A stretch of DNA of 64,000 bases from Endocarpon pusillum Z07020 (taxonomy: Eukaryota; Ascomycota; Eurotiomycetes; Verrucariales; Verrucariaceae). The notes below the pieces were generated by a model. That model ran no database searches. It was not told where the DNA came from and worked only from the letters and a program-made list of their open reading frames with translations. This document shows positions 33,685-44,211 of the stretch, piece by piece; positions within the stretch are counted from its first letter, which is position 1; each line of letters begins with the position of its first letter. A program made the translations under genes and the position numbers. The stretch is from contig NW_006916312.1 of assembly GCF_000464535.1 (NCBI RefSeq), forward strand, positions 319,462-383,461, in the 5' to 3' direction.

Positions 33685-34599
33685 TCAACCACCCTTCCTC
33701 TCCCCCAGCCCACCACCCATGTTCGACAATCCTCCTCCTCCTCCTCCTCCTCTGGCCCTCCCCACGCCCAGACCCAGCCCGATGCCACCACTCCCCAAAC
33801 CCCTCCGCAACGCCAATTTCTCCCGCTCCATGCCCAATACCTTTTGGATCCTCAGGAGCCCCTGTTCCGCACTCCCACCCACCAGCCGACAATCATCCAC
33901 GTGGTATGGGTGCTCGATGATCACGTTCTCATTCACCACCATGGCGGTGCCGTGCCATCGAGCTTGGTAGGTGCGTGAGATGCCGTCGAAGATGTCTTGG
34001 GCTTCGCGGGTCACGCCGCGGCCGCGTTTGGCGTCTTGGGCTTTGAGGGCGGCGACGGTGGAGTTGGTGCGGGTGGTCAGGGAGGGGATGTCGAGGTATG
34101 TGGGTTGGGGAAGGCTGGGGTTGGGTTTGGAGAGGGTGTTGTTGTTATTGGGTGTTGGTATAGGATTTGAGGGGGTGGAGAGGACAGTGCAGGAGGTGAG
34201 AGTGCGAATGGGGAGAATTTTGAAGGTGTTGGTGGGCGGCGTAGAGGAGGACGTGGAGTTGCTGGTGGGATTGGAGTTGGATGCAGCGGCAGTGGGTGCA
34301 GAGGACGATGAAGGGGGAATGGAAAGGACGAGGAGGTTCGTGATGGGATCTGCTGTGTAGAGGAGACCTTCATAGGTGGCCGAAGTGGGTGCACTGGTGG
34401 TTACGCGCACGCTGGCGGTATCGTATCAGTCAGCTTGTACAGCTTGTAGCATTTGGCAGACTTGGAGGACTGACCGTGCACCCATTACGCCGCTTAGCAC
34501 AGTCTCTGGAGAGACGGTAGGAGAGGGTGGAGCGACACTGTTGGGCAAGGCAACAGGCACTTTGTTTCCCGCATTCTGGCGCTTCGTTTCCGATGCCAT
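33685..34599 (-). CDS. lsm12: LSM12 family protein
   Basis: Two exons on the minus strand (34475-34599, 33685-34411; 63-bp intron GTCAGT...GCCAG) give about 283 residues. The junction yields GVMGARVRVTTSAP, followed by YEGLLYTADPITNLLVL, an Lsm fold. The second domain, TRTNSTVAALKAQDAKRGRG through DIFDGISRTYQARWHG and VNENVIIEHPY, is the anticodon-binding-like AD domain of LSM12. The family binds RNA and works with ataxin-2/Pbp1 in translation and RNA-granule regulation. The linker between the domains is rich in Ser/Thr/Asn/Pro and the C-terminus is a Gly/Arg-rich tail. Its end faces the 14-bp minisatellite. Confidence 0.9.
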
Positions 34600-35130
34600 C
34601 CTTATACGAGCATCGAATCAGACTAGATGGAGGAAGACGGTGCGTGCATTCGCTGAACAAGAACGCTCAGAGGAGGTAGAACGAATGACTTGAGAAGGAA
34701 TGGCAGTGCTCGAGGATGAGCGGGAGTTTGAGGTAAGCATGCACAAGATTACAATTCACGAGAATCGAGAAACGAGCAACACGAACAAGAGGTGTTCACT
34801 ACAGCAAGCTCACTCCCGCATTGCATTGCGGTGAAGGGTGTAGAGGGTGTGAAGGGTGGTAGGTGGTAGGTTGTAGGTGTAGGTGACAGGAGAAGTATTC
34901 ATGTGGCCAGCCGAGACTGAGAGCGGAATATGGATATGGGCATTCCATGTCCCTTCGTGCATCCACTTTCACAAGCACTGCACTTCATACTCTCTTCTTG
35001 CTGCTCCAAGGCAGTGCTCAGGGACATTCACTGCGTTGGTTCTATGGCGTTGCTTCACAATCCTGCTCGAGCAGATCTTCATACAAAAGTTACTCCTCTC
35101 TCTATGCAAGAAGCCAAGTCTAAAGCAGGT
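34600..35130. other. Intergenic region between LSM12 and the transporter
   Basis: 531 bp, the promoter of LSM12 and 3' flank of the transporter gene (both minus). A short GGTGTAGAGGGTGTGAAGGGTGGTAG-type degenerate GT/GGT tract lies near 34830-34880. No gene is supported. Confidence 0.45.
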
Positions 35131-36633
35131 CTACTCCAAATCCTGCTGTCTCTTGGGCGGACGCGGTGTCCCTCCTCCACGGTCTGTCCCTGATAATAAC
35201 TTGGGATCTGCAGAGGGGTTTCGTGATTGCTCGCCGGCAAACAGTCGCGCCCCTTCATCATCACCTTCATCCAGAACGCCCACGCTACCCCTCCGACTTC
35301 CTCCTCCACCAATGAAGGAATCGGGTCCGGCAGCCCCCATGGCAACGTCCCTCCTTGCCTCTTCCCGCATCTTGGTGATCTTGAGATAATTGTAGGATGC
35401 GATGCTGCCTATGGTTATGAGCAGTCCACTCACATTGATAGGAGTAAGGGGGTCGTGATAGACGATCTCTGCCGCGGTGATCGTGACCACTTCTTTGAAA
35501 ATGCCGCAGATGCTCAATGTAACGACGTTGGTGCGTTGTAGAAGTGAGTACTCCGAAGTAGTCATGCAGAAAGCGAGACACCCAGGGAATACAAGGAGAA
35601 GTATGGAGATGATGCTGCCTTTCTTCTCCGCTAGGGCCGAGAGGCCCGCAAAAAGTGCAGTTGGTCCTTCAGCAAAGGTTGCGATGGTGACCAGGCTGAC
35701 GAACATGATCGGTGAGAGGAAGAAGAGTGTCGCAAAGGGATTGCTGGTTGCTGGATGGCGTAACAGAAGGATCTGTGTCAAGCCCCATCGGAACCCGCTG
35801 AAAAAGCTGCTGGCAATCACGAGTGCAAAGCCCAGCGGTTTGAAGTCCGCTTCTCCGGCAACCATCATAACAACCCCGACCGTCATGGTGGCAATGATCA
35901 GGATGAGCTTGTAGGAAGGAGTCTCCAGCCGGAAGAGGAAGGCGAAGAGGAGGACAAAGGCGAGGGACGACGATTTACACATGGTAAGAAAGGTGAGGGT
36001 GATGTAGCGGAGCGAGGTGTTGCCGAGGCCGATGTCGAGGGACGTGGCAGCACCACAGGGTAGAAGGCGAGTGAGCCAGAACAGAGGGGTTACCACTGGT
36101 TTGGGCTTGCCTGGGTCGATGTTGTCGGAAGAAGTGGGATCCGTAGGGAGTCGTGTATATGGTTGCGAGAGGTGAGAGGGGCGGAGAGATGGGATGAAGA
36201 AGAGGACGGTGGTGGAGAGGCAGAACTGGACGAGCATATGAAGAGAGGTGGTGAAGAGGGGAAAATGGAAGTCGAGGTGACCCTTGTCGAACATCCATTT
36301 GTTGTACTGTCATCAACCGTCAGCCGTGTTTCATGGCACTTTGTGATTCAGTGCGCTGCTTACAATAGAGATTGAAAGCGAGAACAAGTACCAAAGCAGA
36401 ATCAGAACAGAGTTGATGAGCAGCTTCTTGATCACATCTCGATCTGCCAGTCTCGCCTCGTGCCTGGAGACCGGAATCTGTTCTCCTATTCGAACGTCGA
36501 GATGATCTTGCTGACGCTTCCTTTGTCGCCGCTCGCGCTTCGTGAGACCAGTCTCTTCGTCCATTTCCGAGCCTGAATCTGATTCTCTGTCAGATATCAC
36601 GTCGCTCATCTCGAGCTCTTCGCTTGTTGACAT
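35131..36633 (-). CDS. Triose-phosphate-translocator family membrane transporter (SLC35C2-like)
   Basis: Two exons on the minus strand (36364-36633, 35131-36306; 57-bp intron GTAAGC...GACAG) give about 481 residues. The N-terminus is cytosolic, acidic then basic (TKRERRQRKRQQ). About ten membrane segments follow, beginning LLINSVLILLWYLFSLSISI and continuing after the junction with YNKWMFDKGHLDFHFPLFTT. The phrases GLGNTSLRYITLTFLTMCKSS, FRWGLTQ and SICGIFKEVVTI with a C-terminal NYLKITK are typical of the TPT/DUF250 branch that includes human SLC35C2 and related Golgi nucleotide-sugar transporters. The ~85-residue C-terminal tail is Gly/Arg/Ser-rich. Substrate cannot be predicted. Confidence 0.92.
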
Positions 36634-37185
36634 GGACTGCGCATTGGCTCTACCATCGGACAGGCAATGCGCTGCGAGTAGAAGATTGGGAGCATGCGGC
36701 AGAGGTTTGACGTAGGTGGTCGGATGATGTCCGATCAGTGCTCATCCCATGCATTCCCTCCTTGCCGTGATTTGGGGTCAGCCGTCAGGGAAGTGAGGCC
36801 GGCTTTCGGTCTGCCTTTGAAGCTGCGCGTCTCGCGTTCAACAAGTCAGCATCTTGTGATGCCCAACCGCTAACTTAGGCTTGCCAAGATTGGGGGGTGC
36901 TGGATTCCGGAGTTTGCTTTCCCCCAAATAAAATATACGTACAGTAGAACAAGTCATTCAAGGGGTATCAAGCACTACAAAGACTATGACTGATCAACGA
37001 TATATTTATTGGCATCTACATGCTGCGCAAGGCAAAGACTCCGAATTTTGGGCTTGATTTGGCAGCGGCGACTGCAAAGCATCTGGTGACGGTTCCAGCT
37101 GTCCTGTAGACAGCTTCACAAGAGGGAACAACTCATTGCCACCCAAGTCAATGGCTGCTCTAGAGAACACCACCCCTCATCACTC
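36634..37185. other. Intergenic region
   Basis: 552 bp between the transporter start and the 6PGDH stop (both minus-strand genes). No supported gene. Confidence 0.45.
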
Positions 37186-39033
37186 TTAGGCAGTGTATGT
37201 GGATGCAGAAACATTGCCGCCTCTTCCAGTCCAGTTGACGTGGATGTTGTCACCTTGAGGATACTTCTCGTTTGCGTATTCAGGCTTGATCCTGAATGTG
37301 TGAGCGCCGAAGTAATCACGCTGGGCTTGCAGCAAATTGGCGGGCAGGTCCTTGGTTCGGTAGCCATCGTAGAAGCTCAACGCAGTGGTGAAAGCAGGTG
37401 TAGGGATACCCCACAGAGCACCTTTGCTGACGATGTCTCTCCAGCCTGGTTGCGCTTTGTGGATGGCCTTGTTGAAGAAGTCATCGAAGAGCAGATTTTC
37501 CAGCTCAGGGTTGCTGCGGTATGCGCTCGTAATGTCCTTCAAGAAGACTGATCGGATGATGCATCCACCACGCCACATCAACGCGATTGAGGGCTTGTTC
37601 AGCTTCCATTTGTACTCTTTGGCAGCCTAGCGAACGACGTCAGCACGATGACAATCATCACGGTAAGCTCCACTCACGTTCTGGATCAACATGAAGCCTT
37701 GAGCATATGAAATAATCTTTGATGCATATAATGCCTGTTCTAGGTTGTCAATGAATTCTTGCTTGTCGCCATCGAACTTGGGCGTTGGTCCTTCCAAGAG
37801 TTTGGCAGCACGACCGCGCTCTTCTTTCAGCGAACTCAGGCAGCGCGCGAAAACGGCTTCACCAATAAGCGTGACTGGCATGCCGAGATCAAGCGCATTG
37901 ATAGCAGTCCATTTTCCCGTGCCTTTCTGGCCAGCCGCGTCCAAGATCTTTTCGACAAGAGGAGATCCATCGTCATCCTTGAAGCGAAGAATATCTCGTG
38001 TGATCTCGATGAGGAAGGAGTCGAGAACACCCTTATTCCATTTGTCAAATACATCGGCCATCTCATCAGCGCTCATGCCCAGGCCACGCTTCATAATGTC
38101 GTAAGCCTGCAATAAAGGATTAGCAGAAGGAAGCGGCACCTTCTTCGGTAGATGGATTGCGCACCTCGGTGATGAGTTGCATGTCACCATACTCGATACC
38201 GTTATGCACCATCTTGACGTAGTGCCCCGCACCTTCATCACCAACCCAGTCACAGCAAGGCTCACCATCGCTCTTGGCTGCGATGCTCTGGAAGACATCT
38301 TTGATATATGGCCATGCCTCCTCATTTCCACCAGGCATCAAGCTAGGACCATATCTGGCACCCTCCTCACCGCCGGATACACCGGTCCCGACGAATCGGA
38401 TACCTTTCTCCGCCAAATATTTCGTCCTCCGGTTGGTGTCTGGGTAATGGGAATTTCCACCATCGATAATGATATCTCCTTCCTCCGTGAAAGGCAGAAG
38501 AGCTTCGATGAAATCATCCACAGCCTTGCCGGCCATAACGAGCAGCATCATTCGTCGAGGTTTCTTAAGCTTGGACACGAATTCTTGGATTGAATGTGCA
38601 CCTTCGACGTTCTTGCCTAGAAGCAATCAGCCATGGCTTGGATCAATGCACGAGAACGGCATACCTTTTGCCTCGTTCTCCATGAACCGGTCGACTTTGG
38701 AGACGGTACGGTTAAAAGCGATGACATGAAAGCCATGATCGGCAGCATTCAGGATCAGGTTCTGGCCCATGACGGCCAGACCAATGAGGCCAAAATCACC
38801 ACTGGGATGGGAACGCGCGGTTGAGCCGACATTGATGCCGGCCAGGCGCGCTCTAAAGTTAGCAAGTAATCTTGGTCAATCAAGTATTTCATTGCAACCT
38901 TCGAAGGTGGAACAGGAGAGTAGGCTTCGCAGTAGGGAGATGCAGGCTCGGCAAGAAATTGTGCAGGTACCCAAGATGCTGTGGAAGGTTATGACAAAGG
39001 AGAGAAAGCGAATACTCACGTTGGGCCTGACAT
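37186..39033 (-). CDS. gnd1: 6-phosphogluconate dehydrogenase, decarboxylating (canonical)
   Basis: Oxidises 6-phosphogluconate to ribulose-5-phosphate with NADP in the pentose-phosphate pathway. Five exons on the minus strand: 39020-39033 (14 nt), 38665-38801, 38165-38616, 37678-38106 and 37186-37626, about 490 residues, the usual length. The first intron is 218 bp, the others 48-58 bp. The start reads MSGPTGDFGLIGLAVMGQN. All diagnostic sites are present: NRT for NADP, DGGNSHYPDT, GVSGGEEGARYGPS, GHYVKMVHNGIEYGDMQ with catalytic Lys and Glu, GQKGTGKWT, and the C-terminal QRDYFGAHTF that completes the partner subunit's active site. It is divergent from the RRM gene. The atypical paralogue lies 31 kb away at 4522-6103. 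Confidence 0.97.
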
Positions 39034-39899
39034 CTTGACAAGCTTCTCTACTAAATCTAAAGAATCAGAAAGATTCGTTCAGTGCTTCTGGGGTAGCTGC
39101 TCGTCAGGATCTTGCAAGGTAAACTGGTCTATGAGGAGAAAAGTTGCGTGTTTCAGTATGAGTAGATACTCCGCAAGGTTGATGGGTTTGATGGTGGGGC
39201 GGAAGAAAACGACCCAAGGAGGGGCAGCAAGCTGGCCAGCAGCGGGCACCAGGAGCAGCAAATCCCGACCCAGCTTGATACACTGTATATTGTGGCATTT
39301 GGGCATCACGACTACAGCACACATTTTTGTAGATAATGCTTTCCATCATCGAGCTACGAGCCACAGGATATGACAATTTGTGACTGTTCCAGCAGCAGCA
39401 ATCCCGCAGCAAATGAGTTACCGGAGAAAGACAAAATTGCCAAGCTTGAGGCCGGATATCAAGTTGCCAAGGTAAGTTAAGTACATACTAGTAATATACT
39501 AGCTGTTAGTACTAGTACTAGTATTATTACCACGATTAGTAGTACTAGCAGTGGTTTTTAAGAGTCGCCCATGGACGACTCGAAATAGGTGATAGCCGTT
39601 GTCATCGCAAAGGAGACCGACGAGCATCCATACCTACTGAGCTCTTAGGTACTACACCACCCCTTCAGCAGTGTCCAGTCATTTAACGCTATGTGGCTGT
39701 GTGCTTAAGTCACACTGTCTTGTTCCGCTCTGCTCTCCCGGCTACCTTCACCACCACCAACCCTCGGGGTTGCACCGAGTACTGGCGTTCAAGCATAACA
39801 AGCTTGACTTGCGCTACAGCTGCAGTAGCAACAGCTGACTGGCAGTCATTTGGTACGTCTGATATCGCATACACCTTTTCTTCAGCACAGCCATTCATC
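39034..39899. promoter_or_regulatory. Divergent intergenic region between gnd1 and the RRM gene
   Basis: 866 bp between two divergent start codons. A palindromic TACTAG/CTAGTA-rich patch lies at 39486-39555, somewhat like the inner end of the MITE repeats but too short to assign. Open frames in this stretch run into the RRM coding sequence and lack support. Confidence 0.4.
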
Positions 39900-41015
39900 A
39901 TGGCCCTGCCGCCACCTCCAGGTCTCAAAGCCACCTCTAAACCGCAACCACCCTCCTCACTACCGCCTCGGCCTCCTCCATCCGCAAATGCTCCACCACC
40001 CTCATTCAAACCCGCCGTTCCCTCGGCAAGCCACACCAATGGCGCAGGAATCCCAAGACCAGCGCACAATGCGTTCACAGCATTCGCGCCTCGATCCGTG
40101 ACCTCGTCAACCTTTCGAACGGCAAGTGCTGCACAATATGTCGCACCTCCAGCACCATCATACACCACTCCGACACCGTATCCTCCGCAACATGACGCCT
40201 ACCCTGCGCAACCACAATACGAACCTCAATCCTATGCAGACTCATCTACTCCCCAAATTCACAACCCTTTTGCACCACCCACAGCGAACGCTTCAGGTAC
40301 AGGCTATACCGGCACCCAACTCATAGATCCAGAGATGGAAGCTCAAATCCTCCAATGGCAAAGCGCCTATGTGAGTAAGGATGACAACAAATCCTCCTCC
40401 ACCTCCGGCTTCCCCCGCCGCGAAGGCGCCACAGGCGCCAACACTGCCCCTTTAGGCAGTTCCTCCCGACTCGAAACCGCATCCCCATCCGTCGCGGCCT
40501 CCTCGCACTCCACCCCGGGTAATAGCGACAATACAGCCAAAACGGTCCACCGCTCCGGCGGCGGCACAACCTGGACCGACAGCACTCTCCTAGAATGGGA
40601 CCCGGCCCACTTCCGCCTCTTCGTCGGCAACCTCGCAGGTGAAGTAACCGACGAATCGCTGCTCAAAGCATTTTCTAAATACCCTTCGGTCCAAAAGGCG
40701 CGGGTCGTAAGGGACAAGCGAACCACCAAGTCGAAGGGATACGGCTTTGTCAGCTTTAGCGATGGAGACGAATATTTCGCCGCGGGCAGGGATATGCAGG
40801 GGAAGTATATTGGAAGTCATCCGGTCTTGTTGAAGAGGAGTAATACCGAGGTTAGAGCTGCGCCGGTAGGGCAGGGGAGGGATAAGCATGGCAGAAAGGG
40901 GAAGGGCGGGGCTGGAGGAGGAAGTGGCGGTGCTGGTGGACATGGGAAGTTGGAACATGGAGGGATTAACAAGAAACAGCCGAAGACGAAGGGAGGGCTG
41001 AGGGTGCTTGGTTGA
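39900..41015 (+). CDS. RRM RNA-binding protein resembling RBM42
   Basis: Single-exon frame of 371 residues from ATG 39900 (MALPPPPGLK). The frame is open further upstream, but the ATG after a pyrimidine/purine promoter-like stretch begins the typical Pro-rich N-terminus. Residues ~1-230 are Pro/Ser/Ala/Gln-rich and disordered. One RRM lies at ~235-320 with RNP2 LFVGNL and RNP1 KGYGFVSF, preceded by WDPAHFRLF, then a Gly/Lys-rich tail ending TKGGLRVLG. A single C-terminal RRM after a Pro-rich region is the RBM42 layout, a spliceosome-associated RNA-binding family. A donor-like GTGAGTAAGG at ~40371 lies inside the frame and need not be used. Confidence 0.9.
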   Translation: MALPPPPGLKATSKPQPPSSLPPRPPPSANAPPPSFKPAVPSASHTNGAGIPRPAHNAFTAFAPRSVTSSTFRTASAAQYVAPPAPSYTTPTPYPPQHDAYPAQPQYEPQSYADSSTPQIHNPFAPPTANASGTGYTGTQLIDPEMEAQILQWQSAYVSKDDNKSSSTSGFPRREGATGANTAPLGSSSRLETASPSVAASSHSTPGNSDNTAKTVHRSGGGTTWTDSTLLEWDPAHFRLFVGNLAGEVTDESLLKAFSKYPSVQKARVVRDKRTTKSKGYGFVSFSDGDEYFAAGRDMQGKYIGSHPVLLKRSNTEVRAAPVGQGRDKHGRKGKGGAGGGSGGAGGHGKLEHGGINKKQPKTKGGLRVLG

Positions 41016-44000
41016 GCGATCACAGTGATTACATCTGAGAAATTCTCGAATCCGCGGCAAGAGGGACGGATGGAAGAGAGAGACCACCATAGACGAGCTC
41101 TTTCAGATAAGGCTGAGCAAACGAAGATAAGAATGATACCCTTTGTTTTTCGATCCGAAGATCATGGCGATGACGACAAGGTCAACCCTACCCCATCACC
41201 CATCCCATCACATATCGCATCAGAACACAACAATTTTTCATTGCCAGAACCCCCATCCAAGTCCCCCTGCCATCTCAACGCCAACGAAAGACGACGCAAC
41301 ACAACACCAACAATCCCATTCCCACCAAGAACCATACACACGGCAAAAAGAGCAAATGACAACCGCGCTACCCGCAATCCCTCCCTAGGGGGATGATAAA
41401 TGAGTGACTAGAGAGCTGTTGAGATCCAAGTGCTCCAACCCGGACAAAAGACACTAGTTACGTCGATACAAGTATTAGAGATCCCGCTATCTAAACAGAA
41501 CAGACAGACACATGCACAGGCTCGCGAGCTTAGGAATCATCCATTCCTAGTTAGTTCGAGGCTAGGACCTTGTTTCCTGGGCCGTTTCACTCCCATGAAG
41601 ACGATCTGCCCGGAGGAGGGATGTGAGAAGGTTACAGTGTGAGGCCGTTCAGACTTTGCTTTTAGGGGTTTGGATGCAGATAGGGATAGTGAGGTTTCTG
41701 CTGAAGTGTTCGGGTGAACTCGGCATGAAACCGCCTTCCAGAGGAGTTCGAGACAGGGCTTGTAGGGTGCAGATATATTAAGTCTCTGGACTGAAAGGCC
41801 GACTCGATGTGGTTTGGAAGTGATTTCACACCAGCTGCGTTGGAAGCTCTGGCCGATGATGCCAGGGTTAGCCTACCGCTGAGAGTGGTGAGATATATGC
41901 GGCATGCCAATCATCGCAGACCCCTCTCGGATTTATATGAACCTAGTTCTGTAAGATGTTGGAAACCGCTGTTTCCTGAAGCTCTGATAGGCGCAGGTTG
42001 CAATTTGACCGGATGAGGTATCTAGACTTCCCCAGAGACGAACTTCCGTCCACCAGAGCTCCCCCACAACTTATTTGGGAACATGTTTCCAACAGCCTTC
42101 CTCGCAGACTCCGGCGGATGAACGTTACGGATTTTAACTGGATTAGGAATCTGAATTGTCAAGAAGAGTCGTTCGTCCATCAGCGTTTCGCTCTACCGAT
42201 TTGGAACGTGGGGTTTGCTGAATCAGGAATCCGAACTGTCAAGGAGAGTCGTTCGTCCACCAGCGATTTCGTCGAGTTCGTTTTCGGACCTGTTTTCGAA
42301 CAGCTTTCTCGAGACTCTGGTAGATGAAACTTTCTTTTTGGCCGGAATGAGTAGAAGGGCTGTCGACAGGTCAATATTCCCACCGTCAGAGCTTTCACGC
42401 CAGCATTTTAACACCTATTTCGAACAGGCTTCCTGATTACTTCGGCAGATGGAGCATCCGCCTTGTCCCAGATGGCGTTCTGGACTGTTCTTATAGTTAC
42501 GAGAACGACAGTCTATATAAGCCATTTTATGAGTTGTTCTTGGTAGCTCTACCCAAAAGGTAGGGTGACGTTGGCCTTTACCTTGATGAGTACGCAATGG
42601 TAGAGGTTTTTCTGATCACCATGGGTGTGCTCGGCCATCTGTTAGTCTTACTATGAACCCGGATCGGAGCTTCTTCAGACCAGCTTTGCTAAAGCTCCTG
42701 GAGCAGGAGGGTGAGTTTCTACCGTGTTCGGTGTTTTGAATGAGCTCAACTTGGTGGAGTGACGGTATCTTATCCTGTGAACAACTTGGTGATTCATTCC
42801 TGGTTAGTTCTTGGGTTTTGAATAGAGAGAGCGGCACAAATGGCATCTCAGATGATGTTTGATGTTTGTGCAGTCATGGCGAACTCTGGTCAAGCTGAGT
42901 TGCAAGCTGTTGCAAACATGTTTTCCGAGAAGTCTGTCCAACGAAAGCCACTAACCTACTGTCCCCGGATTAGGTGTTTGAGACATCTCGGCTCAAATTT
43001 CTATGCAACTATCGTGATAGTTGGTTCTTATTGAAGAGAGAAAGACCTTCTATACGAATCATAAACATAAGGAGGACAATTTAGTGAGGATCATGTACTC
43101 GCGGCATATCTGATAGGGTAAGGAACACTTTATTCAAAGGGAAGCTGCTCGAGGGACATGAATTCTCTCCGTTCTTGTTCTTCGTACTCTGTTGCCAATT
43201 TCCTTCCAACGCACGTTGAAGGCAAGCTCTTGACGTAAAGTAATCACGTCAAGATCCAGTGTTCCTGGTACCGAATGGTCTTCCGATGTGGAGAGTGGAG
43301 ATGGCCTTGACGCCACCAAGACTCAGGTCCGGTTACGGGCCAATATACGAGCACCCCGGTGGACAGAGAGGTGAGGTCTCGCTCAATTCCGTAACTTGCA
43401 TGCCAGGAACGGGTGATATTTCCCGCATTTGGAAATTTGGAAATTTGGTAATCATTAGATCAGCCGCCATTGTTGCCATGGGGATTCCTTCTCTTCCTAG
43501 TGCAAGTAAACGGGAAGTAAGACAAGGTTGATGGTGTGGTCTGTTAAATGCACCCAAAGTGGATATACTCCGTACAGCGTCTGGTCATCACCCAAGCCAG
43601 ATGGCTCTGTTGGCTAGAAGCCCAGGTGAATTTCTAAGAGGCAACCCTTCGCAATTTATGCATAACTTAGTTAAGCCTCTTAGCACCAGAGACCGCGCGC
43701 ATGCGAAACGCATGCGACTGGTGGCAGTAGTGTAAGATTGTAGGATGAAAGTGCTAGAATGGCAGTCCGCCTTCCCAAAAAGGAAGCTAAACTAACTTGG
43801 CGTTCCGGGCCCACACAGAGCACAAAGCATGACCCTGTCCAGATGTTTTCAATGTTTTTTAGAACTAAAGTTATTTGGGGAAGTTCTGGACATTTTAGAA
43901 TTCTGGCAGATGAAATATCTTTGCCAAACGAGAAAATCCATATACTCGACTAGGCTAGCCTTGGGCAGTCTTTCCTCTCCGGGCTGTCTTTGTACCTACG

Positions 44001-44211
44001 AAGTAGGCGATTTTCTAACCTTGTCAGAGTCTGAAGCATTGAAATTCCTTCCTTTCAGGTCGTGATCCAGCAGCTACTGCCTGAGTCCACAAAGGCCGAA
44101 CATAGCCTCTATGGAGCTGTTAGATCTCCCAACCATCCCATCCGAATAGAAACACTGAGCACTGCCCGGTACCAGGCGTTTCCCGACAACCCAACCTTTG
44201 CACCATCACTA
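41016..44211. other. Gene-poor 3.2-kb region with decayed repeats
   Basis: Between the convergent RRM and calpain genes. All open frames are short (up to 109 codons), overlap in competing phases and match nothing I recognise. A degenerate direct repeat lies at 42142-42265, and similar longer motifs recur near 42085-42125, 42290-42330 and 42415-42460. The remainder looks like unconstrained sequence. Confidence 0.5.
42142..42265. repeat. Pair of 44-bp direct repeats differing only by transitions
   Basis: Copies at 42142-42185 and 42222-42265 (80 bp apart) differ at five positions, all C/T or G/A. Weaker matches of the neighbouring sequence (AACAGC-TTCCTCG...GGTAGATGA-like) recur around 42090, 42298 and 42422. 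Confidence 0.75.

Noticed and set aside
37745..38593. Plus-strand frames of 103-138 codons opposite gnd1
   Set aside because: They are shadows of the 6PGDH coding strand, interrupted at its introns and without domains.
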